Positions 1 to 4,579 of a stretch of 5,321 bases of DNA are shown here, one piece after another (within the stretch, counting starts at the first letter, position 1; every line of letters starts with the position of its first letter). Where the stretch lies: the NCBI GenBank assembly GCA_026967815.1, contig JAPUUO010000100.1:1-5321 (forward strand). The letters are read 5' to 3'. The notes beneath the pieces are model-generated. The model worked only from the letters and a program-made list of their open reading frames with translations, was not told where the DNA came from and ran no database searches. The translations under genes and the position numbers were made by a program. Source of the DNA: Candidatus Bathyarchaeota archaeon (GTDB lineage Archaea > Thermoproteota > Bathyarchaeia > Bathyarchaeales > Bathyarchaeaceae).

Positions 1-195
1 TGCGAGAAGGTTGACCAGATTGAAAGCCAAGTGGATGAAAAATACTTGAAAGTGAAAGGTTTGCTTCTTGAACATGGTAGGAAGATTGATCCGGCTGCGT
101 TGCTTATGCTGAGAGACTTGGTAGAAAGCATGGAGCAAGTAGCAGACGGTTGCGATGACACAGCTGATTATGTGAGGATTCTTACCGTTGCATGA
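1..195 (+). CDS. DUF47 / PhoU-like phosphate transport regulator, C-terminal part
   Basis: This is an open frame entering from the left edge and ending at TGA 193-195. It gives 64 residues, and the start lies outside the window. The piece is helical and charged, and ends with ...MEQVADGCDDTADYVRILTVA. The E/D-rich DDTAD cluster matches the E(D)xxxD metal-binding signature of PhoU-type helical bundles, and the ending fits the DUF47 (PhoU-related) family. Family members are cytoplasmic helical-bundle proteins, often encoded beside a PiT-type phosphate permease and thought to modulate phosphate uptake. A phosphate permease gene could therefore lie just left of the window (inference). The gene converges on the protease gene with only 8 bp between stop codons, and no clear terminator is visible there. 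The family call rests on the C-terminus alone. Confidence 0.75.
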   Translation, partial: CEKVDQIESQVDEKYLKVKGLLLEHGRKIDPAALLMLRDLVESMEQVADGCDDTADYVRILTVA

Positions 196-203
196 GAAGC
201 AGC

Positions 204-1361
204 CTAAGGGTTCTTTACTAATCGCTTATAATTTAGCGCCCGTTGAACCCTGCGCTTTCCTGAGGGATGATCATATAACATGAATTCTATGAGAGGATGG
301 GGGTCAGCGTCTCTGAGGTTTTGGTCGCAGAGCTTTAACATGCAGCTGATGAACGCGTCTGGGTCTCTGATTATTTCAAGTTCGTATTGATCTGCTTGTC
401 CCTCGGCGTAGCGACTGAATGTATTCATGATGGGTAAGGCTACTAGAAGCAATAACCCAAAAGTGATGACTAACAACGGCAGAGAAGCTATATCGTCAAT
501 TCCGCTGAAATCGAAATAATCTACGCTGATTCTTAGCACCGGGTCAGTAATATACAAGGCTATCAGCATCATTACGCTTGTCACTATGGTCATTTTGCCG
601 ATGTGATGAAAAACGTGATGCCCTAGTTCATGGCCTATCACTCCTTCTATTTCGTCACTTGAATAATTGGCAAGCAACGTGTCGCTTAGGATTATTCTTC
701 GCGTATCACCTACACCAGCCAATGCGCCTACAGCCTTTTTTGTTTTCACACCAGCCTTCATCTCGAAGATTCCAACAACACTTATTCCAGCCTTCTTCAC
801 TAGATTAGTGAGTCTTTCGATCAGTTGCTGATCCTTCAAAGGAGGATACTTGAAGAAAAGAGGCATTATCACTACGGGCGCGACATAGGCAATTACTAGG
901 ATCCCTATAGACGTAAATACCCATACAACAACCCACCAGTATGTCGGAATTGTACGGAGAGCGTAGTAAATGCCTTGTACTATAATCAAGGAGAGAAGCA
1001 TTCCTAAAATCAGGCCTTTTAAATTGTCTGCAATCCATGAACGAACTGTTTGCGTAGACAAGTCAAACCTATGTTCAATGACGTATCCCGCGTAATAATC
1101 GAAGGGTAAAGAAAAAGCCCAGAAACAAAAAAAACCTATAAAAAGATACAGTGCCGTGACTAGCCAAACATCTAAAGAATAAGAGAGAGCAAACTCCTTC
1201 AAACTTGAGGATATGCCGAATCTTAACACTGAAAAACCTGCCCAAAACAACAACGCGTATTTCAACGTTGAAACGAAATGCTTGGCATTTTGGTATTCTC
1301 TAGCTTTCTCTTGCAAACTTTTATTAAAACTATATTTTTCAACCGTGTTGCTTTCAACCAA
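204..1361 (-). CDS. Ste24-type (CAAX prenyl protease 1-like) M48 membrane zinc metallopeptidase
   Basis: This is a 385-residue integral membrane zinc endopeptidase. The catalytic motif HELGH is at residues 244-248 (zinc His244 and His248, catalytic Glu245). The third ligand is expected to be Glu320 in EGQAD (320-324), the usual ExxxD pattern of M48. The N-terminal half carries the Ste24 signature: a LPFDYY...IEHRFDLSTQTVRSWIAD segment spanning about residues 85-112, and APVVIMPLFFKYPPL at 161-175. A DHPSGKRR motif at 364-371 resembles the conserved SHPP-R ending of the family. About six or seven hydrophobic segments are visible, at roughly 33-51, 65-85, 113-135, 143-170, 252-275 and 293-312. 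The start is TTG at 1359-1361, chosen because GAGG lies 7 nt upstream (1369-1372) and no ATG is better placed. In eukaryotes Ste24 trims prenylated proteins. Archaeal substrates are unclear, so membrane-protein quality control or processing of exported proteins is the cautious reading. It lies 99 bp downstream of the ABC permease gene on the same strand but has its own candidate promoter. Confidence 0.93.
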   Translation of the reverse strand: MVESNTVEKYSFNKSLQEKAREYQNAKHFVSTLKYALLFWAGFSVLRFGISSSLKEFALSYSLDVWLVTALYLFIGFFCFWAFSLPFDYYAGYVIEHRFDLSTQTVRSWIADNLKGLILGMLLSLIIVQGIYYALRTIPTYWWVVVWVFTSIGILVIAYVAPVVIMPLFFKYPPLKDQQLIERLTNLVKKAGISVVGIFEMKAGVKTKKAVGALAGVGDTRRIILSDTLLANYSSDEIEGVIGHELGHHVFHHIGKMTIVTSVMMLIALYITDPVLRISVDYFDFSGIDDIASLPLLVITFGLLLLVALPIMNTFSRYAEGQADQYELEIIRDPDAFISCMLKLCDQNLRDADPHPLIEFMLYDHPSGKRRVQRALNYKRLVKNP

Positions 1362-1368
1362 ATGGGTT

Positions 1369-1372
1369 CCTC
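1369..1372 (-). promoter_or_regulatory. Ribosome-binding site of the M48 protease
   Basis: GAGG on the minus strand sits 7 nt before the TTG codon at 1359-1361. It is the only SD-like motif near the 5' end of this frame. It supports the non-ATG start that gives the full 385-residue protein. Confidence 0.55.
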
Positions 1373-1404
1373 GTTTCTGTTCTATCCACTTCTTATACCT
1401 GTTT

Positions 1405-1414
1405 CAAATATAAG
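1405..1414 (-). promoter_or_regulatory. Candidate TATA box of the M48 protease gene
   Basis: The minus strand reads CTTATATTTG here, close to the archaeal box A (YTTATATA). A start of transcription about 26 bp downstream, near 1383, would leave a leader of roughly 20 nt that includes the GAGG ribosome-binding site at 1369-1372. The element sits in the 99-bp gap after the ABC permease gene. This suggests the protease can be transcribed independently of the ABC operon. There is no experimental support. Confidence 0.45.
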
Positions 1415-1420
1415 CCTACT

Positions 1421-1425
1421 AAAAA
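1421..1425 (-). terminator. Possible oligo-T terminator after the ABC operon
   Basis: On the minus strand, CCGCCTTTTT lies about 36 nt past the permease stop codon. Archaeal RNA polymerase can terminate on short T-runs without a hairpin, and no convincing hairpin is present. With only five T residues the element would be leaky, so readthrough into the protease gene is possible. Confidence 0.22.
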
Positions 1426-1460
1426 GGCGGCGTGTACAACAAGATTGGCAGTAGACGTTG

Positions 1461-2756
1461 CTATTCTTCTCTTATCTTTCGTCTTCGCAAACGTAGTTGC
1501 ATCGTCAAGATTTTTTCCGTAGCAAAGATTCTTGCAGCCACGTAGAGAATGGCTAACGTAAATATGGTTACGTAGCCTATGCCCCAGATCGCAGTGAAAT
1601 AGTCACCTGTAGTCATTGCTCGAGCCGCCAACATTGGGTGAGTAAACGGTATAGCGAGCAAAACAATTCTCAGGGTTGGCGGCAAGGCGTTAATGTCTGT
1701 AAACATCAGAACTAACATTGGAATGAACAACGGCAGGTATGCGAAACTAAGTAGAGCTTGTGCACCTCGTACGTCTTCTGCGAAAACTGAAACGACAACA
1801 GCTAGTGCCAGAGCTGAAAGCAACGAAACGAAAAGCGAGAGTCCAAGAACAGCGTAGCCGAATAATCCCGGAGCGAGCCCGATTGCACTAAGGTCCACCA
1901 TCATTTGAGTTGACGCTCCAAAGGCAAAAGAACCCATGTAATAGAGTATTCCCACAATTGTGGCTACTGCACCAAGCACAGCAACAATTACAGAACCCGT
2001 TAACTTTCCCATCAACAGTGTAAAACGACTAATGGGCAAGCTAAGCAAAGTTTCCAAGGTTTTTTCTTCCTTCTCAGAAGCAACCGAAGTTGCCGCCAAC
2101 TGCATCGCCAAAATAATTAGCATCATTATGGCTAAGGGAAAACCTAAGAACTGTGTCATAGCCACCGCGAAGAGAGTGTCTGGACTCACGTCAACAGGCT
2201 CTCCCTTGACTATGGATTTTGGGGAGATTTCAATCGGATTTAAAACTATATCTGGGTCCGGCCATACTTCTCCTAGTTTCTGATTTACTAATCGTTGCTC
2301 AAAGTATTGTAGCGGACTGTTTACTGCTGAAAAGGCGCCGCCTTCGGCGATGCCACCGCCTCTGAAAACTCCATAAACCTTTAACTCTACTCTTACACCG
2401 TTTGTAAGGTTCTCACTGAAGTCTTCGGGTATAACTATGACTGCCGCAACATTGGAATCTTGAACATCGCGTGCAACTTCATCAATGCTTGACGCGTCAA
2501 GCGTCTCAACCTTTAAGTTACCATAAAATTCCATGAAATCCGTTAAGTTTTGAGCGAAAACGTCATTGTCAAGGTCTATGACTGCAACTGATAGGTTTTT
2601 CATGCTTTCCATCGCGGCTTCTTGGGATGTTCTTATCATGAACCCCATTAACGGAAACATCAGCAAGGGAACCAGGACTATGCCCAAAAGTATCCTTGGG
2701 TCTCGAATGAGTTCCTTAACTTCTTTTGCAATGATGTTTCTTAATCCGCTAAGCAA
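1461..2756 (-). CDS. ABC-2 family transporter permease, NatB-like
   Basis: This is the membrane subunit of an ABC exporter, 431 residues from the TTG at 2756. A hydrophobic first helix (about 23-41) follows a basic N-terminus with RDPR, typical of NatB/YhaP-type ABC-2 permeases. A soluble extracytoplasmic region of about 150 residues follows (about 45-195), then five or six further helices (about 196-221, 252-279, 299-325, 334-352, perhaps 359-378, and 387-411). Between the second and third helices lies the family hallmark SEKEEKTLETLLSLPISR (about 227-244), the cytoplasmic coupling segment that contacts the ATPase. The C-terminus is strongly basic (RLRRRK). A TTG at 2774 would add six residues, but its GAGG is only 3 nt away. 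The TTG at 2756 has AAAGGTGGTG upstream (2761-2770) and overlaps the ATPase gene by just 8 bp, which fits translational coupling. NatAB exports sodium and relatives export drugs or peptides. The substrate cannot be read from the sequence. Confidence 0.92.
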   Translation of the reverse strand: MLSGLRNIIAKEVKELIRDPRILLGIVLVPLLMFPLMGFMIRTSQEAAMESMKNLSVAVIDLDNDVFAQNLTDFMEFYGNLKVETLDASSIDEVARDVQDSNVAAVIVIPEDFSENLTNGVRVELKVYGVFRGGGIAEGGAFSAVNSPLQYFEQRLVNQKLGEVWPDPDIVLNPIEISPKSIVKGEPVDVSPDTLFAVAMTQFLGFPLAIMMLIILAMQLAATSVASEKEEKTLETLLSLPISRFTLLMGKLTGSVIVAVLGAVATIVGILYYMGSFAFGASTQMMVDLSAIGLAPGLFGYAVLGLSLFVSLLSALALAVVVSVFAEDVRGAQALLSFAYLPLFIPMLVLMFTDINALPPTLRIVLLAIPFTHPMLAARAMTTGDYFTAIWGIGYVTIFTLAILYVAARIFATEKILTMQLRLRRRKIREE

Positions 2757-3480
2757 GATGCACCACCTTTGCAAAAGCCTCTTCTAGATTTGCCACGTTA
2801 TACTTAGCCTTAAGTTCTGCTGGCGTGCCTTCTGCTACAATTTTGCCCTTGTTTATAAGTGCTACACGGTCACAGAGATATTCCACTTCAAGCATGTTGT
2901 GACTTGAAAGCAGAACTGTAACTCCGTGCTCTCGTACATACTGCTTGATGATTCCCCTAACGTGATAAGCGTGCAAAACGTCCAAGCCACTGGTTGGCTC
3001 GTCGAGCACCGCAAGTTTAGGCTTGTTCATGAGAGCTCTGGCCACAAGAAGACGACGTTTCATACCTTTGCTGTAGGTTTTAACTTTGTCTTTGAGCCGC
3101 TTGCCCAAGCCAGAAATCTCAGCTGCATTGGCAACTACCGTCTTCAACTCGTCTTTGTTGGGAGTGTTGAACTTGGCCATAAACCCAAGATATTCATCAC
3201 CCGACAAGTTCTTGTAAGCCCCAGCCTCCTCTGGAAGATAACTTATGATCTTTCGCACATCAGAAGCTTCGTGGACAACATTGCGGTTAAACACCTTTAC
3301 GGAGCCAGAAGTGGGCAACAGCAAGGTGGAAACAATCCTAAGCGCGGTGGTCTTGCCAGCTCCATTAGGACCAATTAATCCGAAGATTTCACCATTTTCT
3401 ACGTGGAAGCTTAAACCGTCGAGAGCCTTCACTTTGCCGAAAACTTTCATAAGCTCGTTGACTTCAATAACCAAGCCCAA
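2749..3480 (-). CDS. ABC transporter ATP-binding protein, NatA-like
   Basis: This is the cytoplasmic ATPase that powers the permease encoded immediately downstream. With the start at TTG 3478-3480 it has 243 residues. Walker A is GPNGAGKTT (37-45). The Q-loop region reads YLPEE, with Glu replacing the usual Gln, a common variant in NatA/DrrA-like exporters. The signature is YSKGMKRRL (136-144) in place of LSGGQ. Walker B is LAVLDE (156-161), followed by the D-loop SGLD (164-167) and the switch His194 in SSHNM. A longer frame opens at GTG 3555, but its extra 25 residues (LFRTHFEIFKSIRALLP...) precede the normal ABC first strand VIEVNELMKVFGKVKALDG and have no ribosome-binding site. A BRE/TATA element lies inside that extension, and AGGGGC sits 7 nt before 3480. 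TTG at 3474 is a close alternative. The gene overlaps the permease gene by 8 bp, so the pair is an operon. Confidence 0.93.
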   Translation of the reverse strand: MGLVIEVNELMKVFGKVKALDGLSFHVENGEIFGLIGPNGAGKTTALRIVSTLLLPTSGSVKVFNRNVVHEASDVRKIISYLPEEAGAYKNLSGDEYLGFMAKFNTPNKDELKTVVANAAEISGLGKRLKDKVKTYSKGMKRRLLVARALMNKPKLAVLDEPTSGLDVLHAYHVRGIIKQYVREHGVTVLLSSHNMLEVEYLCDRVALINKGKIVAEGTPAELKAKYNVANLEEAFAKVVHLA

Positions 3481-3487
3481 GCTGAAA

Positions 3488-3493
3488 GCCCCT
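3488..3493 (-). promoter_or_regulatory. Putative ribosome-binding site of the ABC ATPase
   Basis: AGGGGC on the minus strand lies 7 nt before the TTG codon ending at 3480. It is a partial match to the archaeal SD sequence. With the TATA element at 3521-3529 it favours 3480 over the upstream GTG at 3555. Confidence 0.4.
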
Positions 3494-3520
3494 AGAACAA
3501 AGGGCAACAATGCCCGTATG

Positions 3521-3535
3521 CTTTTAAAGATTTCG
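3521..3535 (-). promoter_or_regulatory. BRE/TATA promoter of the ABC operon
   Basis: On the minus strand, CGAAAT (3530-3535) directly precedes CTTTAAAAG (3521-3529). These match the archaeal transcription factor B recognition element (BRE) and box A. Transcription would begin about 26 bp downstream, near 3498. The leader would then be about 20 nt, containing AGGGGC and leading to the TTG at 3480. A second, weaker TATA-like stretch (AAATATAG, 3613-3620, minus strand) could serve a longer transcript. Confidence 0.55.
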
Positions 3536-3694
3536 AAATGAGTCCGAAACAGCACGTTTTGAGAATGCTCTGAGAACTCGTTTCTATTGTATTAGCAATG
3601 CCACTTTTGAGGCTATATTTGCGTCACCATCTAGCTAGGATTTAAACGTACTTTAGGAAAAAAAACCCAGAACGAGCTGTCTTTGGGAGTCTGC

Positions 3695-3702
3695 GATATA
3701 TC
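3695..3702 (+). promoter_or_regulatory. Weak TATA-like element upstream of the Trp-rich protein gene
   Basis: GATATATC would place transcription start near 3724, giving a leader of about 65 nt. No clear BRE precedes it. A second AT-rich candidate, AAGAAAAATTATG (3711-3723), lies just downstream, so the exact promoter is uncertain. Confidence 0.3.
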
Positions 3703-3772
3703 TGAATGTTAAGAAAAATTATGCGTGCGTACATACGCTTCGCTACTATCTCAACTTAGAAAGCAAGATTAT

Positions 3773-3778
3773 AGGAGG
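3773..3778 (+). promoter_or_regulatory. Strong ribosome-binding site of the Trp-rich protein gene
   Basis: AGGAGG is a full SD core, 11 nt before the ATG at 3790. It is the strongest ribosome-binding site in the window. A closer ATG at 3780 is in another frame, leaves almost no spacer, and opens only a short frame. The 3790 start is therefore preferred. Confidence 0.6.
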
Positions 3779-3789
3779 GATGAAAAGAA

Positions 3790-4542
3790 ATGACACGGAA
3801 AAAACCGGTTTCTATGATGATCGTCGGCATTCTTATTGTACTTCTGGGAGTTACCATGTTCAGTTACACATTGACGCAAGGAGTGGTCACACAACCTAAT
3901 GAGCCCAGTAATTTAGGGGATCTTGTAGAGTTTCCTAATCAAACAGCTGAGCTTCACGATTTAGACTTGGCAGATCCAATGCGTGTCGACTTCATCAGTA
4001 ACATAGTTGCTGATGATGGCTTCAAGAATGTTTCAGACGCTTTGGGACAAAAAGGTTTCCTATTTGATACAGAACAAGCTGATGTGTCCAGTGTAGCTAG
4101 CACAGCTTTTGGCGGCTTTTCGGGTACTGTAATGTCCATGTGGTCAACTAATATGAGTCCAAATGGCACCAGAGCTTTCATATCAGCAGCAATAATCAAT
4201 GGAATGAGCCTAGTAGTGGGAGGAGTTACGAACCTTCTTCCGCCAGAAATGGTTCCAGAAGTAGACCCGTACATCATCGTTAACGCCATGCCCTACATGT
4301 TCATACGCTTGTACTGGTGGGTTTGGACTCCAGTTGCGAGGCTCCACACGTGGTATTATTGGTGGTATAATTCCCATAGTCATCCAAACTGGTTCTGGGG
4401 CGTCTACTGGTGGTGGCGAACAGACGTAGATTACTATTGGATTACACCTGGCAACGGACTATGGCAGCCTTGGTGGTGGTGGTTCTGGCACTGGACTTAT
4501 TGGCGGCACTGGTACTGGTGGTCAACCTACTTCCCATACTAG
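3790..4542 (+). CDS. Membrane-anchored/secreted protein with an extreme Trp/Tyr-rich C-terminal tail
   Basis: I do not recognise this 250-residue protein. A basic start (MTRKK) leads into one hydrophobic segment (about 8-28), which is either a membrane anchor or a signal peptide. The rest should therefore face outward. Residues 30-170 form a modest, slightly acidic domain with small and aliphatic residues and a PNGTRAFISAAI segment (124-135). It matches no family I can name. From residue 175 to the end the composition changes abruptly: 23 Trp, 11 Tyr, 3 Phe and 5 His in about 76 residues, with clusters such as YWWVW (175-179), WYYWWY (188-193), YWWWR (206-210) and QPWWWWFWHW (226-235). This tail has no Cys and no Lys. 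The start is ATG 3790, supported by AGGAGG upstream. The next gene begins 37 bp later on the same strand and encodes a secreted surface protein, so both probably act at the cell surface. Function is unknown. Binding of glycans, membrane-interface contact, self-assembly, or a releasable peptide are all only guesses. Confidence 0.8.
   Translation: MTRKKPVSMMIVGILIVLLGVTMFSYTLTQGVVTQPNEPSNLGDLVEFPNQTAELHDLDLADPMRVDFISNIVADDGFKNVSDALGQKGFLFDTEQADVSSVASTAFGGFSGTVMSMWSTNMSPNGTRAFISAAIINGMSLVVGGVTNLLPPEMVPEVDPYIIVNAMPYMFIRLYWWVWTPVARLHTWYYWWYNSHSHPNWFWGVYWWWRTDVDYYWITPGNGLWQPWWWWFWHWTYWRHWYWWSTYFPY
4312..4539 (+). repeat. TGG-rich low-complexity stretch encoding the aromatic tail
   Basis: Because Trp has one codon, the tail is dense in TGG, including (TGG)3 at 4408-4416 and (TGG)4 at 4471-4482. 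Near-duplicate pieces recur, for example GGCACTGG twice near 4487-4512. The pattern suggests growth by slippage or small tandem duplication. It is not a clean tandem repeat, since Tyr, His, Phe and Pro codons interrupt it. Confidence 0.6.
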
Positions 4543-4565
4543 GAAGCATCATTCGCTACAAGTTT

Positions 4566-4570
4566 AGGAG
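4566..4570 (+). promoter_or_regulatory. Ribosome-binding site of the cupredoxin/PKD protein
   Basis: AGGAG lies 9 nt before the ATG at 4580, within the 37-bp gap after the Trp-rich gene. It supports that start. No convincing TATA box is seen in the gap, so co-transcription with the upstream gene is likely. Confidence 0.55.
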
Positions 4571-4579
4571 TTGAAGTTC

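Larger units (their letters stand above)
3481..3789. other. Divergent intergenic region between the ABC operon and the Trp-rich gene
   Basis: About 309 bp without a supported gene. Besides the ABC promoter, it holds the palindrome CTAGCTAG (3631-3638), an A8 run (3658-3665), a TATA-like GATATATC (3695-3702), a short dyad GCGTACATACGC (3727-3738), and an AGGAGG ribosome-binding site (3773-3778). Two copies of TGAGAA lie 11 bp apart at 3560-3565 and 3571-3576, about one helical turn. No open frame with a plausible start and ribosome-binding site was found here. No tRNA-like or stable RNA structure is obvious. Confidence 0.5.

Noticed and set aside
196..203. Bidirectional terminator between the converging DUF47 and protease genes
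   Set aside because: The gap is 8 bp, with no hairpin and no T-run on either strand close to the stops.
578..808. Plus-strand open frame of 76 codons inside the protease gene
   Set aside because: It lies fully antisense to the conserved HELGH region of the M48 protease. It has no family features, so it is a shadow frame.
1960..2283. Plus-strand open frame of 107 codons inside the permease gene
   Set aside because: It is antisense to the EKEEKTLE region of the permease and low in complexity (Ser/Ile/Lys), with no ribosome-binding site or domain.
2926..3378. Plus-strand open frame of 150 codons opposite the ABC ATPase
   Set aside because: It is the complement of Walker A, the signature and Walker B, so the ATPase frame is certain and this is a shadow.
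3658..3665. A8 run, which reads as T8 on the minus strand and looks like an archaeal terminator
   Set aside because: No minus-strand gene lies upstream of it in the window, so there is nothing for it to terminate. It is more simply AT-rich promoter-region DNA.
3954..4289. Minus-strand open frame of 111 codons opposite the Trp-rich protein gene
   Set aside because: It has no ribosome-binding site or recognisable feature. The plus frame has AGGAGG, a signal or anchor segment and continuity.
4408..4482. TGG repeats considered as a CRISPR-like or tandem-repeat array
   Set aside because: There are no regularly spaced repeats with unique spacers. The pattern is explained by Trp codons within one open frame.
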